DNA from: Bacillota bacterium
Lineage (GTDB): Bacteria > Bacillota > Clostridia > Christensenellales > JAEXRW01
DNA length: 64,000 bases
Reading direction: 5' to 3'
NCBI GenBank assembly: GCA_023454175.1
Contig: JAEXRW010000020.1
Coordinates: 1 to 64,000, forward strand
Part shown: positions 1-8,187 of the stretch, one piece after another
How the letters are laid out: every line of letters starts with the position of its first letter
Position numbering within the stretch: position 1 is the first letter of the stretch
Program-made: the position numbers and the translations under genes
Notes under the pieces: generated by a model
Told to the model about the DNA's origin: nothing
Seen by the model: only the letters and a program-made list of their open reading frames with translations
Database searches by the model: none

Positions 1-138
1 ATATCGACCTTCAGACCTATTGCTTTCAGCCTATGGAGGCTTTAGAATGATTACACCACTTACCTTTTTCCCTGCAGACTTACCTATGTTCTGACTACTT
101 TTACTTACCTATGTCTTGACTACTCACAGGGACACCAC

Positions 139-171
139 AACTCTCAACTCTCAACTTTCAACTCTCAACTA
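139..171. repeat. Heptamer tract at the stop of the SanA-like gene
   Basis: Short tandem repeat that reads TTGAGAGT-like units on the minus strand. It begins directly after the TAG stop of the SanA-like gene and leads into a short GTGTCCCTG segment. It belongs to the same family as the tracts after purD, purN, purF, purE, guaA, larB and others in this window. Confidence 0.75.
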
Positions 172-852
172 TTTCTTGTCCGTTTTCCCGTTCTCCGTAT
201 CCCGCCCGTCCCCGCTGATGGGGATGGAGTCGCCCAGGTATTTCGGGTCGGGCTGGAAGAGCGCCTCGAAGCACGCCTTCCACGCCGCCGGTATCTCGCG
301 GATGGTCCATACCATTTCCCCGCCGTACCTGCGCAGGCTGGATTCCACGCCCTGCACCTTGAGCCCCACGCTCTCCGCCAGGAAAAGCGCGCGCGGCAGG
401 TGGAAATCCTGCGTCACCACGACGGCGGACTGTACTTCAAATACCTCTTTGGCCCGCTTCATCGTCTGGTACGTGTCAAACCCCGCGTGGTCCATGAAGA
501 TGCTTTCGATGGGCACGCCCTTTTTCAGCAGGTATTCCCGCATCGCGTTCACCTCGTCATAATCCTTGGTGCCGTGGTCGCCGGATACCAGGATCTTCGG
601 CGCCTTGCCCGCCGCATACAGGTCATAAGCCACCTTCAGCCGGTCCTCCAGCGTGGCCGAAGGGAAATCACCGTTCACCCTGGCCCCCGGCACGATGATA
701 CATTCGGCGTTCTTCACGTCCTCCGCCTTCACGATCATGCCCTGCGGCGTCAGGTGTACGGTCAGGCTCATTCCCACCAGGACCAGCAGCATGCCCGCCA
801 GTATGAATACTATCGTAAGGATCACCCGTTTGGCTTTTTTGTTTTTGCTCAT
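169..852 (-). CDS. SanA/YdcF-like DUF218 membrane protein
   Basis: The 227-residue product has a basic N-terminus and one membrane helix (about residues 9-31). An extracytoplasmic DUF218 domain follows, with the family signatures PGARVNGDFPS, SGDHG and a late QDFHLPRA motif. SanA and YdcF proteins are linked to envelope barrier function, and the family may bind nucleotide-like ligands; the substrate here is unknown. The ATG is preceded by AAGGGA at good spacing. The gene stands alone, with no co-oriented close partner, and its stop runs straight into a heptamer repeat tract. The family assignment is firm and the function is inferred only. Confidence 0.8.
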   Translation of the reverse strand: MSKNKKAKRVILTIVFILAGMLLVLVGMSLTVHLTPQGMIVKAEDVKNAECIIVPGARVNGDFPSATLEDRLKVAYDLYAAGKAPKILVSGDHGTKDYDEVNAMREYLLKKGVPIESIFMDHAGFDTYQTMKRAKEVFEVQSAVVVTQDFHLPRALFLAESVGLKVQGVESSLRRYGGEMVWTIREIPAAWKACFEALFQPDPKYLGDSIPISGDGRDTENGKTDKK

Positions 853-1061
853 CTTACTTTCCCTTGTGCATATATAAATTTATTCAATCTTCGTTCAGGT
901 GTTGCCGCTTATCCGGAGGTATTTCTCAAATATCTCTTTATAGAACGAAACAACGGGGCTTTATGTTCCCCGCCATTATAATATATTCGCAATACATCGG
1001 TCAAATATCGCAATAATTAAATTTGGGCTGCATTGTAAAGTTGTGAATGAAAGGACATTCG

Positions 1062-1736
1062 TTATGACTGCAAATGATATTTGCTGAGTAATTCGGTGGC
1101 TTTCTTTTTCGTTTTCGGGCTCTTGCTCACCAAAGCTTCCTGGATGAATGTATCTATCGCTTCTTTCCTGCTGCTTGTTTCATAGGCGGTATCCAATACT
1201 TCGAGCATGCTGCATTTCAGTAATTCCCGCTGTTTTTCCGGATACGGGGAATCTTCATTCCCGGCGATCAAAGCCGTCACGATCTTTGTGCTTAAGTCCT
1301 CCCTGCTCTTGATGATCTTCGCCAGGTTCCGGATGAAACATTGGGCTGTCATGAATTTTTCATCATAAATGTGTTCCAGGTAGGCGTCCATGATGTTATC
1401 AAGATAATGGTTGGTATCTGCGCTTGCCAGGTTGGCGATCATACTTGCGCCGATATCCCGGTGGTAAGAGTTTTCATGGCCGATCAGCGATGCGAAATCA
1501 TCCCAATAGGTATAGAATAGATCCGCCCTGGTTTCGCTTGCTCTCTGTAGAATGTAATAGCAATGGTAATAGACCATGATGTCTTTGTTGTTAATGAGTT
1601 GCCGCACGATCTCATTGCGAAAGGGCTCATCGCTGATGGCCCTTTTTGACAAATGCTCTACGTCAATATTCCTGGATCTTATTTCTTCAAGCTCAACCAG
1701 GTCCTCCACTTTGCCCTTTCTTTGGCCGACTTTCAA
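1062..1736 (-). CDS. Helical (HEAT-like) repeat protein of unknown function
   Basis: The 224-residue product is mostly alpha-helical. Repeated segments of about 40 residues resemble HEAT/ARM-type scaffolds. No catalytic motif, signal peptide or membrane helix is visible. The longest frame starts at TTG (1736) without a clear ribosome binding site. A GTG at 1709 preceded by AAAGGG is an equally good or better start. It lies 150 bp downstream of purD, with repeat DNA between, so it may be read through from purD. A protein-interaction role is only a guess from the repeat character. Confidence 0.6.
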   Translation of the reverse strand: MKVGQRKGKVEDLVELEEIRSRNIDVEHLSKRAISDEPFRNEIVRQLINNKDIMVYYHCYYILQRASETRADLFYTYWDDFASLIGHENSYHRDIGASMIANLASADTNHYLDNIMDAYLEHIYDEKFMTAQCFIRNLAKIIKSREDLSTKIVTALIAGNEDSPYPEKQRELLKCSMLEVLDTAYETSSRKEAIDTFIQEALVSKSPKTKKKATELLSKYHLQS

Positions 1737-1764
1737 TATTGATCATTGGTAATATGGTAATATC

Positions 1765-1905
1765 GGTTCCCCCGCAGGGCTTACCGCAACAATTATCTAT
1801 TAACTGTTAACTATCAATTATTTGATTACCCCCGCAGGGCAAATGATCATCTTCCCGCAGGGACACCAAAACTCTTAACTCTTAACTTTTAACTGTCAAC
1901 TTTTC
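1765..1905. repeat. Composite intergenic repeat (heptamer tracts plus CCCCGCAGGG palindromes)
   Basis: Two AT-rich heptamer tracts alternate with three short CCCGCAGGG-type GC palindromes. The right-hand tract overlaps the 3' end of purD, so the last codons and TAA stop of purD are written in repeat sequence. Confidence 0.75.
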
Positions 1906-3157
1906 TCGCGATGTCCTTCCGATAGTGCGCGCCCTCGAACCGCACGCTTTCCGCTGCGGCGTATGCCTTGTCCGCCGCCGCCTTCAGGGTGTCCCCGTAG
2001 GCTGTGACGCCCAGCACCCTGCCGCCCGCGGTATATACATGGTCGCCGTCCCGCCGCGTCCCTGCGTGGAAGATCAGCACGTCCTTGTACGTGCTGGGGG
2101 AGTCCAGGTCAAATATCTCGTGGTTCTTGCTGTAGTGCCCCGGGTACCCGCCGCTCGCCATCACCACGCATACCGTCGCGCGCTTGTCCCACGAAAGCTC
2201 CACCTGGTCCAGCTTTTCGTCGATGACCGCGTCGATGACCTCCAGCAGGTCATTTTTTAGCCGCGGCAGCAGCGCCTGCGTCTCGGGGTCGCCGAGCCGC
2301 GCATTGTATTCCAGTATCTTTACACCCTTGTCCGTGAGCATCAGCCCGAAATACAGCACGCCCTTGAAGGGGCGCCCTTCCGCGTTCATCGCTTCCACGG
2401 TGGGGATGATGATCTTTTCGATGGTCTCTTTCTCGATCTCGGGTGTGTAATACGGGCTCGGGGAAAATGCCCCCATCCCGCCGGTATTGGGCCCTTCGTC
2501 ATTGTCATAGGCCCGTTTGTGGTCCTGGCTGCTCGCCAAAGGCAGGATGGTCTTCCCGTCCGTGAATGCGATCACGGATACCTCCCGTCCCGTCAGGAAT
2601 TCTTCCACGATCACTTTGGAGCCGGCCTCGCCGAACGCCTTGTCCACCATCATGGCCTGCAGCGCCTGTTCCGCCTCGGTCTGGTTTTTGCAGATGATCA
2701 CGCCCTTGCCCAGCGCCAGCCCGTCCGCCTTCAATACCGTAGGGTACGGCGCCCTTTTCAGGTATTCCCGCGCCGCGTCCACATCGTCAAATACCTCGTA
2801 CGCCGCGGTGGGGATCCCGTATTTATTCATCAGGCCCTTGGCAAACACTTTGCTCGCTTCGATCTGCGCGGCTGCCTGGTTGGGGCCAAATGTCCGTATC
2901 CCCGCTGCCTGCAGTTCGTCCACCATCCCCATCGCCAGCGGGTCGTCCGGTCCCACGAAGACCAGGTCCACCGCCTGGTCCTTTGCGAATTTCACCACGC
3001 CTTCGATGTCCGTCGCCTTGATGTTCACGCAGGTAGCCAGCGTGGATATGCCCCCGTTGCCCGGCGCGCAGAAGATCTTTGCCGGCCGGCCGCTCTCTTT
3101 CATCTTCCAGATGATCGCGTGTTCCCTGCCGCCGCCGCCTACCACCAGTATTTTCAT
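1889..3157 (-). CDS. purD: Phosphoribosylamine-glycine ligase
   Basis: GAR synthetase, which joins phosphoribosylamine and glycine with ATP in step 2 of de novo purine synthesis. The 422-residue product has the normal length. It opens with the GGGGREHA nucleotide-fold signature, then ATP-grasp motifs (GLALGKGVIICK) and the C-terminal ARLGDPETQALLPRL signature. The ATG at 3157 is chosen because GGAGGA sits just upstream and homologues start here; a longer open frame reaches 3235. It is a single-gene unit with its own promoter, apart from the purE-N cluster. The C-terminal residues (VDS) and stop are encoded inside a heptamer repeat. Confidence 0.96.
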   Translation of the reverse strand: MKILVVGGGGREHAIIWKMKESGRPAKIFCAPGNGGISTLATCVNIKATDIEGVVKFAKDQAVDLVFVGPDDPLAMGMVDELQAAGIRTFGPNQAAAQIEASKVFAKGLMNKYGIPTAAYEVFDDVDAAREYLKRAPYPTVLKADGLALGKGVIICKNQTEAEQALQAMMVDKAFGEAGSKVIVEEFLTGREVSVIAFTDGKTILPLASSQDHKRAYDNDEGPNTGGMGAFSPSPYYTPEIEKETIEKIIIPTVEAMNAEGRPFKGVLYFGLMLTDKGVKILEYNARLGDPETQALLPRLKNDLLEVIDAVIDEKLDQVELSWDKRATVCVVMASGGYPGHYSKNHEIFDLDSPSTYKDVLIFHAGTRRDGDHVYTAGGRVLGVTAYGDTLKAAADKAYAAAESVRFEGAHYRKDIARKVDS

Positions 3158-3242
3158 TTTCACCCGTCCTCCAAGAATTCGAAATTCATTATTAAAGGAG
3201 GGATTTGCGCTCGCCCCCCATATTTCTAGAAACATTGGTATA

Positions 3243-3272
3243 ATTGTAGCACTTTCTGTGTTGGTTGTCCAA
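3243..3272 (-). promoter_or_regulatory. Probable purD promoter
   Basis: On the minus strand TTGGAC and TACAAT are separated by 18 bp, which fits a vegetative sigma factor. Transcription would start near 3236 and give a leader of about 80 nt before purD. No purine riboswitch core was recognised in this leader. Confidence 0.55.
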
Positions 3273-3586
3273 AACCCATTTGCAGACCTGCCGGCCAGAT
3301 TTGGAGTTTCTATGGGATGGTTTCATTTTCATGTATATCGCCTCTGTCTGATCAAAAGAAGGCGGGTATCTCATGGAAGCCGCCCGCGAAGTACATGGCA
3401 AAATGCGTGGATTCGCCCATTTCCTTGCTTCACCCGTATTTAAAGTCTTGCCTCAGCACGCCAGGCTGTGGTAACCTTTAAGTGTGTCGATATCAACAGT
3501 ATAATATACATTTCGGTCTTATTTAGTTGGTAATCATTATAATTTATGGTAATATGGTTAAAATTAGAGTTTTGGGGTGGTTTTCA
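3273..3586. other. Intergenic region between purD and the VanW gene
   Basis: No convincing gene is present. A GGCGG/CCGCC hairpin at about 3360-3381 is followed by TTCTTTT on the minus strand and looks terminator-like, but no minus-strand gene lies directly upstream of it. A TATAAT at 3538-3543 could serve the VanW gene, although no good -35 was seen. Confidence 0.4.
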
Positions 3587-5320
3587 TTGAGCGACATACT
3601 GCGGGATAATGCTGTTGGCAAAAACGAACAGGTCACTTTTAAAAGGATCGGAAAAAAGACGCCGCCGGAGAATAAGGGCCCTGTAAATAAAAAGGTCCTG
3701 ATCATCGTCGGTGCATGCGTTCTGGCTGTGGCGCTGGGTGTGGGCGCGTATTTTATCATCACTGACTCCATCCAGACCGCCTATCTGATGGAAGGCCAGA
3801 CGGCCGCCAAAGGCATTACCGTCAACGGCATCGATATTTCCGAGATGACGTTGGAGCAGGCAAAGGCCGTCACTGCCCATGTGCCCCAGGATGTGTTGTC
3901 GAAGGTTGCGATCTCCGTCAATATAGACGGGGAGATGTATAAATACGGTCCTGCAGATTTGAATATCGGCACGGATTACGAAGCTGTCCTCAAGCAGGCC
4001 GTGGGATTTGTGCATACCGGCACGCTGGACGAGCGGAAAAAGGCCGTGGCGCTCGCCGAAAGTTCCGGCATGGCTTTCACAGTAAAGCCCATCGCCACGA
4101 AGGAGACACTTTCCGCCGTATTGATGCCTTTGAAGGCACAGTTGGACCGTACGGTCGCAGATGCCGCTTTCACCTTCATGCCCTGGGGGTATATGGCCGA
4201 CGGGTCGGCCTATGAGGCGGACAAGCAGGCGCTCATCGAGAGCTGCGCAAACCGCAAAGCGGTGACGCTGCCCGCCCTGGTGCGCCTTACCGAGGCGGAG
4301 ATGCCCAATAAGCTGCGCTACCAGTATTGGAAGACCAAAAAATATGAACCAAACTACATCCCCGCCGATGCGAGCATTTCCCGTTTCCTGTACAAACCCG
4401 ATGTTCAGGGCCGCGATGTCGATATGGAAAATGTCATGGATACCATCCTCGGCCAATTGCAGAGCGGCACTTATGCCGAGATCACCGCGCCCGTGAAGAA
4501 AACGGACCCCACGGTGAAGCTGGATACGATCAAAAGCAAGACGCAGCTCATCGCCTCCTGGACGTCCAGCTACGCCTCCCACGCGGGCAAAAACAGGAAC
4601 TGGAACGTAGCCAAACTGTCCGGCATCATCAATGGCGCCATCATCCAGCCGGGCGAGGTATGGTCCATCAATAAATTTGCCGGCAGCAGGACCACGGCCA
4701 AAGGGTGGAAAAAGGCGCCCGGAATATCTGGCGGCGGCTATACCATGCAGCCCGGCGGCGGCGTCTGCCAGATCTCCAGCACATTGTACAATGCCGCCAT
4801 CAGGGCCGGTCTTAAATGCGATGCGGAGCATCACTCCATATCCTCCAACTATATCCCCCCGGGGCTGGATGCCACCATCAGCTCGGGCGGGCCTGACCTG
4901 AAAATAACCAACGGCAATACCGAGCCCCTCTACCTCGTCTCCTATTTCAATGTGGAAGACCAGAACGTTACGGTGGAGCTTTATGGGCAGTCCGTGAAGG
5001 ATGGCGATAATGATGCCATCCTGGACTTCTCCTGGGATGCTTCCGGTAAGTACGGCGATCCCGGCATGACATATGTCTATGGCACAGAGGCGCCGGATGG
5101 TCACGTGCTCTCTCCCGGGGAGCAGTACGAGTTCGCCGCCCCGCGTTACGGCCAGACTGTCCATACCTACAGGCATTGGCTCAAGCTCGACGGCACCGAG
5201 ATCAAAAAGGAGAATTTTGAGAAAGCGAACTGGACGCCAAAAGCCGGGAGGACGTACGTCTACCCCACCGATCCCGGTCCGACCGATACGACTTCAACGA
5301 CGCCAACTGCTACTACGTGA
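3587..5320 (+). CDS. VanW-family membrane-anchored cell-wall protein
   Basis: A membrane-bound extracytoplasmic protein of the YoaR/VanW type. There is a short cytoplasmic basic segment, one membrane helix (about residues 35-55), a peptidoglycan-binding-4-like region, then a VanW domain with WSINKFAGSRT and the PGGGVCQISSTLYNA signature. It ends in a Pro/Thr-rich tail. VanW occurs in some vancomycin-resistance clusters, but its reaction is unknown and no van genes are nearby. I place the start at TTG 3587, because GGGGTGG precedes it and a TATAAT lies 45 bp upstream. In-frame ATG codons at 3527 and 3554 would lengthen it by at most 20 residues. A strong terminator follows the stop. Confidence 0.85.
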   Translation: MSDILRDNAVGKNEQVTFKRIGKKTPPENKGPVNKKVLIIVGACVLAVALGVGAYFIITDSIQTAYLMEGQTAAKGITVNGIDISEMTLEQAKAVTAHVPQDVLSKVAISVNIDGEMYKYGPADLNIGTDYEAVLKQAVGFVHTGTLDERKKAVALAESSGMAFTVKPIATKETLSAVLMPLKAQLDRTVADAAFTFMPWGYMADGSAYEADKQALIESCANRKAVTLPALVRLTEAEMPNKLRYQYWKTKKYEPNYIPADASISRFLYKPDVQGRDVDMENVMDTILGQLQSGTYAEITAPVKKTDPTVKLDTIKSKTQLIASWTSSYASHAGKNRNWNVAKLSGIINGAIIQPGEVWSINKFAGSRTTAKGWKKAPGISGGGYTMQPGGGVCQISSTLYNAAIRAGLKCDAEHHSISSNYIPPGLDATISSGGPDLKITNGNTEPLYLVSYFNVEDQNVTVELYGQSVKDGDNDAILDFSWDASGKYGDPGMTYVYGTEAPDGHVLSPGEQYEFAAPRYGQTVHTYRHWLKLDGTEIKKENFEKANWTPKAGRTYVYPTDPGPTDTTSTTPTATT

Positions 5321-5344
5321 TAGATGACCATATCCATACAGGAA

Positions 5345-5373
5345 GGGGATGCAGTGATGCATCCCCTTTTTTT
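5345..5373 (+). terminator. Terminator of the VanW gene
   Basis: GGGGATGCA, loop GTGA, TGCATCCCC, then seven T residues. This is a perfect 9-bp stem 25 bp after the stop. Confidence 0.92.
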
Positions 5374-5396
5374 ATGATCCGGCTTATTCACTTGCC

Positions 5397-5945
5397 TTAT
5401 AAGTTGCTGTCGCTGTCTGCCAAAGCAGGAGCATTCCTGTCCATGTCCGAAAGCACGGAAACCGGTATGGGAAGTCGGATACCGATCGCAGCGTCCTGAT
5501 GGGAAATGGCCCTCGCCAGTGCCGGATCGAAGGATTGGTCGATCCGCATGAGGATATGCGTATCGTCTTCCAGGGATAAAAAGGCGTGTCCGAAGCCCGC
5601 AGGGATGTACATCTGTTTCCCGTTCTGTGCACTCAGTTCCGTGCTCGCCCACAGTTTGTACGTCTTGGAATCACGCCTCAGGTCGATCGCGTAATCCATT
5701 CCCTGCCCCTTGGTGCAGGTCAAAAGCTTTGTCTGCGCCCTGGGATGGTTCTGGAAGTGGATGCCGTACAGCGTCCCTTTCTCCGCCGCGCGGTACAGGA
5801 TCTCCTCTGCGAATTCCGTACCCATTCCCGCCGCCTCCAGTTCCTTTCTGGAGTACAGCAGGTGTGAGCTTCCCCGGTTGTCCGTATTGGAGCCGTATTC
5901 CAGCACCAATACCTCCTGTAAGTCCATGTGCGTAACTTTTAGCAT
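5397..5945 (-). CDS. RmlC-like dTDP-4-dehydrorhamnose 3,5-epimerase
   Basis: The 182-residue cupin-fold protein matches the RmlC family in length. LYGIHFQ corresponds to the conserved RGLHxQ strand carrying the catalytic histidine, and PAGFGHAFLSLEDD matches the PxGFAHGF segment. The C-terminal GIRLP replaces the usual GIxWxDP, so this is a divergent member that may act on a different dTDP-sugar. No other dTDP-rhamnose genes (rmlA, B, D) are nearby. It is a single gene convergent with the VanW gene, and the VanW terminator sits between them. Confidence 0.8.
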   Translation of the reverse strand: MLKVTHMDLQEVLVLEYGSNTDNRGSSHLLYSRKELEAAGMGTEFAEEILYRAAEKGTLYGIHFQNHPRAQTKLLTCTKGQGMDYAIDLRRDSKTYKLWASTELSAQNGKQMYIPAGFGHAFLSLEDDTHILMRIDQSFDPALARAISHQDAAIGIRLPIPVSVLSDMDRNAPALADSDSNL

Positions 5946-6007
5946 CTATTACTCCTGATCAATACTATAGCGCTAGCTTTATGTGTGCTGTACAAGATTA
6001 ATGATAG

Positions 6008-6155
6008 GTCCATTCTGGCGGCGTGTACACGCGAGGCGTGAATAAAATGCTCCAGTGGAGCATTTTTAGCATCGCGGGGACACCTTACGTGGAGGGTCGC
6101 GGCTGAGCGGCCCTCCATGTAAAAAACCGATGAAGCGCCTTTAAGCGCTTCATCG
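6008..6155. repeat. Hairpin-rich spacer, including a degenerate GCGGCGTGTAC-loop element
   Basis: GTCCATTCTG followed by GCGGCGTGTAC (6008-6028) matches the left half of the conserved-loop hairpin seen intact at 42980 and 23553. Next come a stem AAAATGCTCC/GGAGCATTTT (6044-6066), a GGAGGGTCGC/GCGGCCCTCC stem, and the purH terminator. Confidence 0.6.
6121..6155 (-). terminator. Terminator of purH
   Basis: On the minus strand CGATGAAGCGC, loop TTAAAG, GCGCTTCATCG, then GTTTTTT. The perfect 11-bp stem lies directly after the purH stop. Confidence 0.93.
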
Positions 6156-6162
6156 AAACATG

Positions 6163-7707
6163 TTAGTGTTTGAAATGGCGCATTCCCGTGAAGACCATGG
6201 CGATGCCGTATTCGTCGCACTTTTTGATGGAGTCCTCGTCCCGGATCGAGCCGCCCGGCTGGATGATGGCGGTGATCCCCGCCTTCGCCGCCGCCTCTAC
6301 ACAGTCGTTGAATGGGAAGTACGCGTCTGATGCCAGCACGGCGCCCATCACCTTTTCCCCGCTGCGTTCGATGGCCATCTGCGTCGACCAGATGCGGTTG
6401 GTCTGCCCCGGCCCCATCCCCAGGGATTGCCCGTCTTTGGCGATGGCGATGCCGTTGCTCCGCACATGCTTCACCAGTTTGAAGGCAAATATCAGATCGT
6501 CCATCTCTTTATCGGATGGCGAACGTTTTGTGGCGACCTTCAATTGCGCCGGGTCGAAGAGTATTGCGTCCCTGTCCTGTACGAGTAATCCGCCCGCCAC
6601 TTTCTTCATATCGTATGCGTTCGCGGATAACGGTGCTTTCACGCCCGGCAGTTCCAGCACCCGCAGGTTCTGCTTCTTCTTCAGGATCGCCAGGGCTTCT
6701 TCGGAGTAGCTTGGCGCGATGATGATCTCGAGGAATATCTTCGCCATCTCCGCCGCGCACGCTTCGTCCACGGCTGTATTGAATGCCACGATCCCGCCGT
6801 AGATGGATACCGGGTCGGCTTCATACGCCTTCACATACGCATCGTACGAATCCTTGCCCGATGCCACGCCGCAGGGGTTGGCGTGCTTCACCGCCACGCA
6901 TGTGGGTGCATCAAATTCCCGCAGCAGGTCCAGCGCCCCGTTTGCGTCGTTGATGTTGTTGTACGAGAGTTCCTTGCCGTTTAATTGCCTGGCATGTTGC
7001 AGGCAGCTTTCGGGGGCCCCTGTTTCCTTGTACCATACCGCCTGCTGGTGCGGGTTCTCCCCGTAGCGCATGTCCTGCACCTTTTCATACGTCATGGTAA
7101 ATTCCTCGGGGAACCTCGGCAGCCCCGCCTTTTCCCGCAGGTAACCGGCGATCAGCGCGTCGTAGGCGGCCGTGTGCTGGAATACCTTTGCCGCCAGTTT
7201 GAATTTTTCTTCTTTCGAGACCTCATTCCCGCTTTCCAACGATGCCAACACTGCTTCGTAATCGGCCGGATCGGTCAGCACGATAACGTCCTGCCAGTTC
7301 TTCGCCGCCGCCCGCAGCATGGAAGGTCCCCCGATGTCGATGTTTTCGATGGCCTCATGCAGCCCCACGCCGGGTTTCAATATGGTCTTCTTGAAGGGGT
7401 ACAGGTTCACGCATACGAGATCGATCGTATCCACGCCCAGGGTTTTCAGCTGGGTCATGTGCTCGGGATTGTCGCGGATGGCCAGGATGCCGCCGTGGAT
7501 CTTGGGGTGCAGCGTCTTCACCCGCCCGTCCAGGCACTCGGGGAAGCCGGTGATGCTGCTTACTTCCGTGACAGGGATACCTGCAGCTGATAGGGTCTTG
7601 GCTGTCCCGCCCGTGGAGATGATGGTAATGCCCAGTTTGGCGAGCCGCCCCGCCAGGTCCTCGATGCCAGCCTTGTCCGATACGCTGATGAATGCCCGTT
7701 TCACCAT
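6163..7707 (-). CDS. purH: Bifunctional AICAR formyltransferase / IMP cyclohydrolase
   Basis: Catalyses the last two steps of IMP synthesis. The 514-residue product has the expected length and two domains. The N-terminal MGS-like IMP cyclohydrolase domain carries STGGTAKTL and RVKTLHPKIHGG. The C-terminal formyltransferase has RYGENPHQ and the AVKHANPCG motif with the catalytic Lys-His pair. The start has a GAAAGGA site upstream. It is transcribed alone, 12 kb from purN, and ends in a strong terminator. This separates it from the purE-N operon, unlike the compact pur operon of Bacillus. Confidence 0.97.
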   Translation of the reverse strand: MVKRAFISVSDKAGIEDLAGRLAKLGITIISTGGTAKTLSAAGIPVTEVSSITGFPECLDGRVKTLHPKIHGGILAIRDNPEHMTQLKTLGVDTIDLVCVNLYPFKKTILKPGVGLHEAIENIDIGGPSMLRAAAKNWQDVIVLTDPADYEAVLASLESGNEVSKEEKFKLAAKVFQHTAAYDALIAGYLREKAGLPRFPEEFTMTYEKVQDMRYGENPHQQAVWYKETGAPESCLQHARQLNGKELSYNNINDANGALDLLREFDAPTCVAVKHANPCGVASGKDSYDAYVKAYEADPVSIYGGIVAFNTAVDEACAAEMAKIFLEIIIAPSYSEEALAILKKKQNLRVLELPGVKAPLSANAYDMKKVAGGLLVQDRDAILFDPAQLKVATKRSPSDKEMDDLIFAFKLVKHVRSNGIAIAKDGQSLGMGPGQTNRIWSTQMAIERSGEKVMGAVLASDAYFPFNDCVEAAAKAGITAIIQPGGSIRDEDSIKKCDEYGIAMVFTGMRHFKH

Positions 7708-8187
7708 AGAGGTTTCTTCCTTTCAAATATATAAAAATGGAAATGATACTCTCGTTGTAGTTTGCTGCTTTAACCGCTTTGAATGCATCGATAATGCTCG
7801 CTTATACGGTGCCGTGTTCTTCCTGTGAATCTGGTATTTTTATTCTATATTCCAAATAATAAGGCATGTGGCTGGACCTGTACAAGAAAAAGTTTTTCTT
7901 CGGGCAATGGATATGGGAATTGTCTTTCCGCGCGTGAGGCGGTAAAATAGAAAGGGGCGTCTGCACGGCAGGCGGATGGCTCCTGCAGAATAACCGGCAC
8001 GGCTGGCAGCTGAAGTATGAATACGGGCAAAGAGGCCTCAAGGATTGGGGCCTTGTTTTTTTCATGGTTTGATGGATGCCTTGTTTCGAGCCGTAAGTGA
8101 GAATAGAAAATGCATTTTCATGTAATCTCATGTATACTTCGAGCATACCGCGTAGTATTTAGATGATTTTGATATAAAGGGGCCGCT
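7708..8187. other. Gene-free 480 bp with a plus-strand terminator and possible short transcript
   Basis: No long open frame of convincing quality is present. The plus strand holds several small self-complementary segments between about 7860 and 8030, for example GTCTGC/GCAGGC and CCGC/GCGG. It ends in a terminator-like hairpin at 8033-8062, although no annotated plus-strand gene precedes it. This could be a small RNA or a leader of the diguanylate cyclase gene. A 23-codon frame from ATG 7866 continues in frame past TGA for about 40 more codons, but it has no good ribosome site. Confidence 0.4.
8033..8062 (+). terminator. Orphan terminator-like hairpin
   Basis: AGGCCTCA, loop AGGAT, TGGGGCCT (one T-G wobble), then TG and seven T residues. 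It is on the plus strand, and no protein gene on that strand ends just upstream. Confidence 0.65.

Noticed and set aside
3192..3401. Small 69-codon frame upstream of purD
   Set aside because: It runs through the purD promoter and leader, lacks a ribosome site and matches nothing known.
3584..5176. 530-codon open frame opposite the VanW gene
   Set aside because: It is antisense to a well-supported VanW protein and has no motif or start signal.
7830..8062. c-di-GMP-I (GEMM) riboswitch ahead of the GGDEF gene
   Set aside because: The conserved GEMM core and its paired stems are absent; only small unrelated stems are seen.
7708..8160. ZTP (pfl) riboswitch ahead of purH
   Set aside because: The conserved CCGCCTGGGCA core was looked for on both strands and not found.
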